Program-made: the position numbers and the translations under genes
Assembly (NCBI GenBank): GCA_013180565.1
Contig: QBUN01000278.1
Span: 1 to 6,179 of the forward strand
DNA length: 6,179 nucleotides
Origin: Candidatus Methanophaga sp. GoMg3.2
GTDB lineage: Archaea > Halobacteriota > Syntropharchaeia > Alkanophagales > Methanospirareceae
Direction: 5' to 3'
The notes under the pieces: generated by a model
Database searches by the model: none
The model's input: only the letters and a program-made list of their open reading frames with translations
What the model was told of the DNA's origin: nothing
Shown here: positions 1-5,541 of the stretch, piece by piece
Layout: the number at the start of each line of letters is the position of its first letter
How positions within the stretch are numbered: position 1 is the first letter of the stretch

Positions 1-56
<56 letters not shown>

Positions 57-57
57 T

Positions 58-1446
58 GATTGCGTGATTGGGAATCCGCCGTATGTGAGGATTCAAGTAT
101 TGAAGGAATGGATGCCCGCCGAAGTGGGATTTTATAAACAATACAAAACTGGCCGGTCAAATAACTATGATATTTATGTCTTATTTGTTGAAAAAGGATT
201 ATCACTTCTAAACGGAAAAGGTTTGTTGGGCTTCATTTTGCCAAACAAATTCATGCATCAAGAATATGGTAAAAATTTGCGACTGATTATTTCAGACAAT
301 AAAAATCTGATGAAACTTCTCAACTTCAAAGATTTTCAAGTCTTCGAGGGTGCAACTACCTATACCTGCTTATTGTTTCTTTCTAAGGAACCAAGGGAAT
401 ACAATTTGATAGGTTTATACAAAAATACGGGTAGAACAATCGCAGACTCACTTTTTAAAGTTGTGTTTGAAAGAAATAGCAACTCAAAAATTGATAGTAA
501 ACCCTGGAATTTTTGTGATATAGAAGAGCAAAAAATAATGGATAAATTACAAAATTATCCCCCATTGAATAATATTGCAGATAACATATTTGTAGGGCTT
601 CAAACAAGCGCAGATAAAATTTACCATCTTGAACAAATAGGTGAAAAAGAACACCATTACATGGTCCAATCAAAAAGCACAGGTGACAAAGTTGAACTCG
701 AAAAAACAATATTAAAACCATTAATAAGTGGTGTGGATGTTAAAAGATATACAACACCTGAAATAAAAACGCGAATAATCTTTCCGTACACTATACAATC
801 GGGGAAATTCACTTTAATAAATGAAAAGACGCTTAAGAAGGAATTTCCTCTGCTTCACCAATACCTTTTAGAATATAAGAAAATCCTCGGAAACAGAGAA
901 AAAGGTAAGTTCAAAGGTTCAGAGTGGTATCGTTTTGGTAGAAACCAAAACATAGACAAACAGCATTTTAAGAAAATTTGTGTACCGCGCCTCGTGAAAC
1001 GTATACAAGCCATTTTAGACCTTAACGGGACATATTACCTAGATAACGTTGATGTTGGCGGACTCACCTTAAAAGACGACTCGGATAACAACTATAAGTA
1101 CATCCTCGCACTTTTAAACAGTAAACTCCTTTCTTTTTACTTGACACGAATAAGCACGCCTTTTAGAGGCGGATTCTATTCATGTAACAAACAATATCTC
1201 AGTAAACTCCCAATTCGTACAATCAATTTCTCAAATCCCGCAGAAAAAGCGCAGCACGATAAACTTGTAGCTTTGGTGGAGAGCATGCTCGAACTGCAGA
1301 AGAAACATCACGAGACGAGAATGGAATGCGATAAAGAGCTTTATGAACGGCAGATAAAGATTAAAGATGCGCAGATTGACCGGCTGGTTTATGATTTGTA
1401 TGGGCTGACGGAAGAGGAGGTGAAAGTGGTGGAAGGCGAAAGATAA
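58..1446 (+). CDS. Adenine-N6 DNA methyltransferase, Eco57I/TaqI type (type IIG-like or PglX-like), 5' end missing
   Basis: Predicted to methylate adenine N6 in DNA, as part of a restriction-modification or BREX-like system. Numbering from the GTG at 64, the catalytic motif IV NPPY is at residues 4-7 and the following methylase core GLLGFILPNKF at 53-63. A TaqI-type specificity region follows: GLQTSADK (178-185), LKPLISGVDVKRY (217-229), WYRFGRNQ (288-295) and YILALLNSKLLSFYL (346-360). The tail is helical and charged (about 400-460), ending in YDLYGLTEEEVKVVEG. The frame is open upstream of GTG 64 and reads Asp-Cys (58-63), giving DCVIGNPPY. The GTG is therefore an internal valine codon and the real N-terminus, including the SAM-binding motif I and any nuclease domain, is lost at the C run. 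Whether this is a single-chain type IIG enzyme or a methylase alone cannot be decided. The next gene starts one base after the stop, so they are probably co-transcribed. Its 3' end recurs twice downstream. Confidence 0.9.
   Translation, partial: DCVIGNPPYVRIQVLKEWMPAEVGFYKQYKTGRSNNYDIYVLFVEKGLSLLNGKGLLGFILPNKFMHQEYGKNLRLIISDNKNLMKLLNFKDFQVFEGATTYTCLLFLSKEPREYNLIGLYKNTGRTIADSLFKVVFERNSNSKIDSKPWNFCDIEEQKIMDKLQNYPPLNNIADNIFVGLQTSADKIYHLEQIGEKEHHYMVQSKSTGDKVELEKTILKPLISGVDVKRYTTPEIKTRIIFPYTIQSGKFTLINEKTLKKEFPLLHQYLLEYKKILGNREKGKFKGSEWYRFGRNQNIDKQHFKKICVPRLVKRIQAILDLNGTYYLDNVDVGGLTLKDDSDNNYKYILALLNSKLLSFYLTRISTPFRGGFYSCNKQYLSKLPIRTINFSNPAEKAQHDKLVALVESMLELQKKHHETRMECDKELYERQIKIKDAQIDRLVYDLYGLTEEEVKVVEGER
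1428..1436 (+). promoter_or_regulatory. Likely ribosome binding site for the PD-(D/E)XK gene, inside the methyltransferase tail
   Basis: GGTGGAAGG lies within the last codons of the methyltransferase gene, 11 bases before the ATG at 1448. It matches the archaeal anti-Shine-Dalgarno core only approximately and the spacing is a little long. The same GGTGGTGGAAG-type stretch precedes the winged-helix gene start at 2652, inside a relic of the methyltransferase tail. Confidence 0.4.
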
Positions 1447-1447
1447 A

Positions 1448-2545
1448 ATGTCGAGTACCACGGAAAATTACTTCACGCTGAAAGAATTTTTAGGCGTCAA
1501 GTGTTTTGAGGATATGAAAAATAATGTAGAACTAGAAAGACTTAACAAACTCAATGGTGAAGTCAAAACCGCCTTGCAAATCATTGAAAATGATCCAAAA
1601 AGAGAAATAAGAGAAATAAAGCAGAGAAGATTAAAAGACAAACTAAAAAGTGAGTTTTACGATACATTGCCAGAAATAGAATGGGCAGCGTATTTTGGTA
1701 ATAAAAATCGTCCTGTCATCATTGAACCGGATTTTCCAGATAATGGACCTGATTTGAAAGTTACAATAAAAGATCGATGGATAAACTTTGAAATAACAAA
1801 TAGGGGGCTATCGAAAGAACAACAAGAGTTAGATGTGTATTTTAAAGAGATCAATAATAGGATTAAAAAAATAAAGTCCCGATTCTCAATATGTGTTGAG
1901 TTTAATGAGAGTTTTTCAAAAAATGAGGACCTGTTTCCATTAATAAAAGCGATAAAAAATAGAACTGCTGATTTTGAGAAAAGAAGGATTTTTAAGCCAG
2001 TTACCACCTATTATTTTTCTCCTGATAATTCCGAAGATTGGTATGATTTCGATGGAATAAACGACCCCGCGGATTTTTATACTGACCCAAAGAAGAAAGC
2101 AAAAATTATGTTTCACCCAAGAGATGATCTCGATTATACATCTGTGAGCTGTGTAGAACCAGGACCTGCCAGAATCGGGTTTCGCGATATAGATAGGATA
2201 AAGAGCAAACTACATAAAAAACAGAATAGACAATTGCATAAAAACGAACCAAATGTCGTTATATTGCATGTCGTTATATTGCATAATGCACCGATGTTTG
2301 ATACTGTATGCGCACTTTACGGAAAACTTCAGCGAACTACCTTAAAAAATGGTAAAACCGGTGAATTTATTGATGGATATCTAAATCAAGATAACTCCGG
2401 ACTATTTCATTCTAGCACAAGGGTATCGGCAGTGGTTTTTGTTGGTTATGACGAAGACCATGAATTTAAGAGAATGTTATTCTTAAATCCCAAAGCCAAA
2501 AATCCACTTTGCGAAGAGGAAATTAAAATAATCGAAGGAATGTAA
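1448..2545 (+). CDS. Putative PD-(D/E)XK-fold nuclease, defence-associated, family not recognised
   Basis: A 365-residue soluble protein with no signal peptide or membrane segment. Residues 20-70 are charged and probably helical. A restriction-endonuclease-like core follows: EIEWAAYF (76-83), GPDLKV (100-105) and NFEITN (113-118). These are laid out as helix glutamate, PD and E-x-T, so Asp102 and Glu115 would be the metal ligands, with Thr117 where the classical motif has Lys. Further on, a stretch with spaced Lys (IKSKLHKKQNRQL, 251-263) is followed by a hydrophobic strand, as seen in several PD-(D/E)XK families. That strand contains an exact tandem duplication, VVILH at 270-274 and 275-279. 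The gene starts one base after the methyltransferase stop, so it may encode its partner nuclease or an accessory cargo protein. The nuclease fold is my inference from motif spacing; the activity could be absent. Confidence 0.6.
   Translation: MSSTTENYFTLKEFLGVKCFEDMKNNVELERLNKLNGEVKTALQIIENDPKREIREIKQRRLKDKLKSEFYDTLPEIEWAAYFGNKNRPVIIEPDFPDNGPDLKVTIKDRWINFEITNRGLSKEQQELDVYFKEINNRIKKIKSRFSICVEFNESFSKNEDLFPLIKAIKNRTADFEKRRIFKPVTTYYFSPDNSEDWYDFDGINDPADFYTDPKKKAKIMFHPRDDLDYTSVSCVEPGPARIGFRDIDRIKSKLHKKQNRQLHKNEPNVVILHVVILHNAPMFDTVCALYGKLQRTTLKNGKTGEFIDGYLNQDNSGLFHSSTRVSAVVFVGYDEDHEFKRMLFLNPKAKNPLCEEEIKIIEGM
2253..2284 (+). repeat. 15-bp tandem duplication inside the putative nuclease gene
   Basis: The unit atgtcgttatattgc occurs at 2253-2267 and again at 2268-2282, and the match continues for two more bases. 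Being a multiple of three it keeps the reading frame and duplicates the pentapeptide VVILH (residues 270-279). The two copies are identical, which fits a recent slippage event or an assembly error. Confidence 0.95.
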
Positions 2546-2568
2546 AAGTTTAAATATGTAAACGTCCC

Positions 2569-2578
2569 TTTTATATAT
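2569..2578 (+). promoter_or_regulatory. Probable archaeal TATA box for the winged-helix gene
   Basis: TTTTATATAT in the short gap after the nuclease gene. A start site about 26 bp from its centre would fall near 2600, leaving a leader of about 50 bases before the ATG at 2652. A short inverted repeat GTTTA/TAAAC (2548-2552 and 2559-2563) lies directly upstream and could be a regulator site, though it is too short to claim. Confidence 0.5.
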
Positions 2579-2591
2579 CCTACTTTGTATT

Positions 2592-2662
2592 CTAAAGGAT
2601 GTAGAGCAGAAAGTTGACGAGTATTTAAGGATGAGATAAAGGTGGTGGAAGATGGAAGATAA
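2592..2662 (+). pseudogene. Shrunken relic of a methyltransferase gene 3' end
   Basis: The frame ending at 2662 reads DEIKVVEDGR then stop (2630-2662), matching the methyltransferase end EEVKVVEGER stop. At the DNA level aaggtggtggaa matches aaagtggtggaa in 11 of 12 bases. A few bases upstream, in a shifted frame, 2592-2621 reads LKDVEQKVDE, which resembles KDAQIDRLVYD in the intact tail. The two pieces together look like a homologous but diverged tail with an internal deletion and frame change. The last 11 bases overlap the start of the winged-helix gene, and the relic supplies that gene's GGTGGTGG ribosome binding site. The end match is clear; the upstream match is weaker. Confidence 0.6.
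2641..2648 (+). promoter_or_regulatory. Ribosome binding site of the winged-helix gene
   Basis: GGTGGTGG, with its 5' GGTGG six bases before the ATG at 2652. It supports this ATG as the start. The motif is inherited from the methyltransferase-tail relic, where the same bases encoded Val-Val. Confidence 0.6.
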
Positions 2663-3437
2663 GGAGATACGAACGGAAATATTGAATGCACTTAGAGAAG
2701 AATACAACAAGAATCCGCATGGCATAGTAATGAAAGTAAAACTTTTATCGGAATTAAATATATCAGAAAATGAGTTAGAGAGAAATATAAAGTATTTGAG
2801 TGATAAAGGATTGATAGACGTTAAATGGTTTTTGGGCGGGGGAACAGGTGCAAAGATATTTTTTGCTAAAATAAACAGTTATGGCATTGATCGGTTAGAA
2901 CAATCTATTGAAGAGGTAACAGAAACAGAAGGAGATGCGCTGAAGCATATATTTGATGAAACAAAAGAATTTGTAGATGTAAAATTAGAAGAAATTTGTC
3001 CAGATGCTTTAGAAAAATTAAAGTTCTGTTATAATGACCTACTTTCTGATTCACACCCTCACAAAAATGCACTCATTGCCTTCAACTGCCGGGAGATTTT
3101 AAAGGATTTTACAGATGCTATTTTTAAAGATGAATATTTACAAAATGATGAGAGTAAGCCAAGCAGAAATCAAACAAAAAATAAATTAAGCTATACTTTG
3201 AGAGCAATAAAAATCGAAAGTGAAACTACAAGAAAGATGTTAGAAACACAAATAGAATATTTATCAAATTATTTTGATAATTTAGATAGCTTTATTCAAA
3301 AAAATACCCATCCTGATAAATTTGAAGTGACAGGAGAGGATGCTAAACGATGTGTGATTTATACCTATTTGGTTATTGCCGATGTGCTTAAATTGTTGGA
3401 CAAAAATGATAACTTAGGGTTTTCTCAGGAGGGATAA
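2652..3437 (+). CDS. Winged-helix protein with a helical C-terminal domain, possibly HEPN-like; defence-associated
   Basis: A 261-residue soluble protein. Residues 1-85 look like a winged helix-turn-helix: helix 1 (4-18), the helix pair LLSELNISENELERNIKYL (31-49), then KGLIDVKWFLGGGTGAKIFFAKI as the wing, and the common closing pattern NSYGIDRLE. Residues 95-250 appear all-helical, with the segments ALIAFNCREILKDFTDAIF (140-158), TLRAIKIESETTRKMLETQIEYL (182-204) and IQKNTHPDKFEVTGEDAKRC (215-234), then a final helix. This layout of long helices with an isolated His220 recalls HEPN-like domains of antiviral proteins, but no clean R-x4-6-H motif is present, so ribonuclease activity is not supported by motif. 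The wing domain suggests DNA binding or self-regulation. It has its own TATA box and a GGTGGTGG ribosome site. The domain assignment of the first third is fairly firm; the rest is tentative. Confidence 0.65.
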   Translation: MEDKEIRTEILNALREEYNKNPHGIVMKVKLLSELNISENELERNIKYLSDKGLIDVKWFLGGGTGAKIFFAKINSYGIDRLEQSIEEVTETEGDALKHIFDETKEFVDVKLEEICPDALEKLKFCYNDLLSDSHPHKNALIAFNCREILKDFTDAIFKDEYLQNDESKPSRNQTKNKLSYTLRAIKIESETTRKMLETQIEYLSNYFDNLDSFIQKNTHPDKFEVTGEDAKRCVIYTYLVIADVLKLLDKNDNLGFSQEG

Positions 3438-3502
3438 AGACGTGCACTATATCTCCGTGGTTATTTGGCGGGTTTTCTCGGTTGAGAAGATACATTAAGA
3501 CA

Positions 3503-3530
3503 TTTTAGTCCCAATGTACGGGACTTAAAA
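3503..3530 (+). promoter_or_regulatory. Hairpin between the winged-helix and HEPN genes
   Basis: AGTCCC (3507-3512) and GGGACT (3520-3525) form a 6-bp stem with a 7-base loop. With one bulged T the stem extends by four A-T pairs (3503-3506 with 3527-3530). It sits 3' of the winged-helix gene and directly upstream of the TATA-like element of the next gene. It could be an RNA end structure for the upstream transcript or an operator for the downstream gene; the sequence does not decide between them. Confidence 0.4.
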
Positions 3531-3532
3531 AG

Positions 3533-3541
3533 TTTAAAATA
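3533..3541 (+). promoter_or_regulatory. Probable archaeal TATA box for the HEPN gene
   Basis: TTTAAAATA, preceded by an A-rich stretch that could serve as BRE. A transcription start about 26 bp downstream falls near 3563, leaving a leader of about 16 bases that just contains the ribosome binding site of the next gene. Confidence 0.5.
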
Positions 3542-3567
3542 AAATAGAGATAAAATAAGAAAATATT

Positions 3568-3576
3568 AAGGTGATG
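3568..3576 (+). promoter_or_regulatory. Strong archaeal ribosome binding site of the HEPN gene
   Basis: AAGGTGATG is a near-perfect complement to the archaeal 16S rRNA 3' end, ending two bases before the ATG at 3579. It fixes the start of the gene and is one of the best signs that the host is an archaeon. Confidence 0.75.
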
Positions 3577-3578
3577 TA

Positions 3579-4775
3579 ATGGCTGAAGATAATAAGAACT
3601 ACGAAATCGAAGTAGAAATCTATAACATGGAATTTTGGAAAAATGGATTTACCTATCATAACATCGAGTTTATTCCCTACGAGGATTATACAGAGAGATA
3701 TGAAAAGATAAAGAACGAGAAGATTCATTATCCAACCGGTAAGGCTAAAATCTCTTTATCTGCCTATGCTTGCAACGAAGCAATTAACAAAGCAATGAGC
3801 ATATTTTCAAACTATGAAAAGTTATTAACTTTTGCACAGGGACATTACGTCTTTTCTAGGTATTATGAATGTTACAAGGTAGAAAATGGGAATAGACATA
3901 AAGATGGTGGATTGTTATCGAGTGTTGTCGGAGTTAACACTCCACCTGGTGTATCCATTATTCGTCCAGCGGGAATTGAAGAGTTTATAAAAACAGCCAT
4001 ACCTTTAATTAATAATAAAGAATATGTTGAAAAGACGGGGATTGATAGCGCTATCACCTGGTTTATCGTTGGGAATCCGTGGCACATTGAAACTGTCTCC
4101 CTGATGTTTCCAATAAAATGGATGGTATTAGAGATGCTTGCAAATGCACATGCAAAATCAAAAGGAAAAGAGTTTATAATTTCAGATGATGATAAATCTA
4201 AAATCGTTGAAAATAAATTTGAAGCACTAATTGAAAATGATTTAGTGTTGTTTAGTATAAATGATGGTTTAGAAGAGGAGTTGAATAAAAGCATCGTTCC
4301 AGAAGGATTGAAGAAGATGTTCGAAGCTGAAGGTATTTCGTTTTCTGAGAGTATTACCATTACGAAAGAAAATGAAGGTAAATGGGTGATAATTGACAGA
4401 GAAAAGAAAAGTACCTACATTGTCAGGAATGAAACGGGAAAACTAAACATTTACCTGAAATTAAAACGTAAAAAAAGAGATACACTAAAGCGTAACGTGC
4501 GTGGTATTAATAGGAGACCAATAGAGAATAAAATAGTGTCTCTACTTAAGGGATATGGATTAAAACAATATAATTCAGAAATTAAAGAACTTAAGAATTT
4601 TAGAGATAGTATGATTCATGGTAATGTCCTCTCCTTCTATAATTTCAATGAGCTGATAAATTTTGAGATAAAAATAATAAGGATATTGGAAAAATTAATA
4701 CTATCTATGCTTCGTTTTTATGATAACGAGTTTGTCCGTCCCGCGATAAGGAAAGATAGCCTACTCGCAGTATAA
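3579..4775 (+). CDS. HEPN-domain protein, candidate antiviral ribonuclease (ApeA-like layout)
   Basis: A 398-residue soluble protein. Near the C-terminus, LKNFRDSMIHGN (338-349) carries Arg342, a polar Asp343 and His347: the R-(N/D/H)-x3-H signature of HEPN ribonucleases, flanked by long helices (about 315-340 and 357-382). HEPN nucleases cut RNA, often as dimers, in abortive antiviral responses. The large N-terminal part (1-250), with AYACNEAINKAMSIFSNYEKLLTFAQGHYV (62-91) and a mixed strand/helix region, would sense the trigger. That arrangement, sensor first and HEPN last, resembles ApeA proteins, but I do not recognise the N-terminal family. Between them lies a small strand-rich piece, KWVIIDREKKSTYIV followed by GKLNIYLK (268-294), then a very basic stretch (295-313, KRKKR and NRRP) that could bind RNA. 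The gene has its own promoter and a strong ribosome site, and no antitoxin gene lies adjacent. The HEPN call is fairly firm, the role inferred. Confidence 0.7.
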   Translation: MAEDNKNYEIEVEIYNMEFWKNGFTYHNIEFIPYEDYTERYEKIKNEKIHYPTGKAKISLSAYACNEAINKAMSIFSNYEKLLTFAQGHYVFSRYYECYKVENGNRHKDGGLLSSVVGVNTPPGVSIIRPAGIEEFIKTAIPLINNKEYVEKTGIDSAITWFIVGNPWHIETVSLMFPIKWMVLEMLANAHAKSKGKEFIISDDDKSKIVENKFEALIENDLVLFSINDGLEEELNKSIVPEGLKKMFEAEGISFSESITITKENEGKWVIIDREKKSTYIVRNETGKLNIYLKLKRKKRDTLKRNVRGINRRPIENKIVSLLKGYGLKQYNSEIKELKNFRDSMIHGNVLSFYNFNELINFEIKIIRILEKLILSMLRFYDNEFVRPAIRKDSLLAV

Positions 4776-4791
4776 TAATGGAGATATGAAG

Positions 4792-4910
4792 ATGATGATT
4801 GAAAAATCTTTACACAGAAGTTGGTGGCTGTTCTTTTTGCGGTGTTGGTATTATGTCTGTTGTTTATTGGAACAACATCCAAAATGATTTGGTATGCGGA
4901 TGATAGTTAG
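4792..4910 (+). pseudogene. Frameshifted N-terminal fragment of a secreted or envelope protein
   Basis: After a GGAGA ribosome-site-like stretch (4780-4784), ATG codons at 4792/4795 begin M-M-I-E-K. The frame then leads nowhere recognisable and stops at 4887. In the frame one base over, 4806-4910 encodes IFTQ, then KLVAVLFAVLVLCLLFIG, then TTSKMIWYADDS and a stop. This is a textbook signal peptide or membrane anchor, of the kind seen at the start of archaeal envelope proteins. One extra A in the run of five at 4802-4806 would join the two as a 40-residue N-terminus. I read it as a decayed gene start, broken by a one-base loss and by early truncation. A sequencing error could explain the frameshift but not the stop at 4908. 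No partner body follows in 4911-5045 that I can recognise. Confidence 0.45.
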
Positions 4911-5030
4911 TGCCTTCATGCCTGCATTCTTCGCTGTTGTATCAGTAGAAAGATAATACACCCACAAAAACCCGCTGCCCGCTCTGAAGCCGAAATTACC
5001 CGTTGGAAACTTCTTTTAGCAGCAAAACAA
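4911..5030. other. Intergenic stretch without a recognisable gene
   Basis: The rest of the 277-bp gap before the phosphatase holds no open frame that I can assign. The stretch 4962-5020 is richer in C and G than its surroundings. The frame ending at the TAA at 5043 reads AARSEAEITRWKLLLAAKQAF near its end, which looks protein-like but matches nothing I know. It may be a further relic. Confidence 0.4.
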
Positions 5031-5032
5031 GC

Positions 5033-5040
5033 TTTTTATA
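5033..5040 (+). promoter_or_regulatory. Probable archaeal TATA box for the phosphatase gene
   Basis: TTTTTATA centred near 5037. A start site about 26 bp downstream would be near 5063, which lies past the ATG at 5053 but just before the ATG at 5068. If this is the promoter, the messenger is almost leaderless and translation starts at 5068. Confidence 0.5.
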
Positions 5041-5052
5041 ACTAAAGTATAA

Positions 5053-5541
5053 ATGGTATTACAGAACATGATTGAAGTATATCCAAACTTATACGTGGGA
5101 ACAGATTCCGATTGTTTCTTCGATAGTCTGGATGACTGGGTAGTGGTTCATGCCTGCAAATTTCCGTGCCATCAGAAAGCTGTTGGATATCATGGAAACT
5201 TTCACCCTTCACATCCAAACTATCATGTCCTTGAGAGGGGGCCTCATCTGTTTCTCAACATGATCGATCCTGATACGCCACTATTCAACCCCCCTCTATT
5301 CGATTCCGCTTTGAGTTTCATAGATCGTTATTTACCTACTCGTAAGGTTTTGATCCATTGCAATAAAGGAAAATCCCGTGCTCCGTCACTTGCCCTCCTA
5401 TACATAGCAAAACGACTCCAAGTTATCAATTCAGAAAGTTATGCAACTGCAGCAAAGGATTTTCGTACTAAGTTCTCAGGCTATCAACCAGGTCTGGGCA
5501 TTCAGATATATCTCACTGAGCATTGGACCAAAATTAAATGA
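5053..5541 (+). CDS. Dual-specificity/tyrosine-type protein phosphatase (CX5R)
   Basis: A small cytosolic phosphatase of up to 162 residues. The signature loop is HCNKGKSRAPS (102-112) with nucleophile Cys103 and phosphate-binding Arg109, exactly C-x5-R, followed by the usual long helix (LALLYIAKRL, 113-122). Asp72 or Asp74 in MIDPDTP (70-76), about 30 residues before the cysteine, is a good candidate for the general acid. IEVYPNLYVGT (7-17) is the typical opening strand of this fold. The family hydrolyses phosphotyrosine or phosphoserine/threonine, and some members act on other phosphates; the substrate here is unknown. No Shine-Dalgarno site precedes the ATG at 5053. The TATA box position favours the ATG at 5068, giving 157 residues starting MIEVYPN. 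The gene is visibly richer in G and C than the nuclease and HEPN genes, hinting at a separate origin. Its stop overlaps the next small frame as ATGA. Confidence 0.85.
   Translation: MVLQNMIEVYPNLYVGTDSDCFFDSLDDWVVVHACKFPCHQKAVGYHGNFHPSHPNYHVLERGPHLFLNMIDPDTPLFNPPLFDSALSFIDRYLPTRKVLIHCNKGKSRAPSLALLYIAKRLQVINSESYATAAKDFRTKFSGYQPGLGIQIYLTEHWTKIK

Noticed and set aside
64..66. GTG at 64 as the true start of the methyltransferase
   Set aside because: The frame is open upstream and reads Asp-Cys-Val-Ile-Gly-Asn-Pro-Pro-Tyr, the normal inner context of motif IV. A protein starting here would lack the SAM-binding motif.
1657..2007. 116-codon - strand frame inside the nuclease-like gene, and similar - strand frames at 455-721, 1231-1461, 2446-2725 and 3534-3728
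   Set aside because: All are shadows of well-supported + strand genes or of short gaps, with low-complexity hydrophobic translations and no start signals.
2548..2563. Inverted repeat GTTTA/TAAAC upstream of the winged-helix gene as an operator
   Set aside because: Only 5-bp arms in AT-rich DNA; expected by chance.
3438..3506. Short peptide readings after the winged-helix gene, such as SPWLFGGFSRLRRY
   Set aside because: Too short, no start signal and no recognised family in any frame, so no gene is claimed.
3872..4360. 162-codon open frame on the - strand
   Set aside because: It lies wholly antisense to the HEPN gene, is Ser/Ile/Phe-rich as expected for the complement of Lys/Glu/Asn codons, and has no promoter or ribosome site.
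4786..4887. A 33-codon frame (MKMMIEKSLHRSWW...) as a small gene
   Set aside because: The convincing signal-peptide sequence is in the neighbouring frame; this frame's Trp/Cys/Tyr-rich translation is typical of out-of-frame reading.
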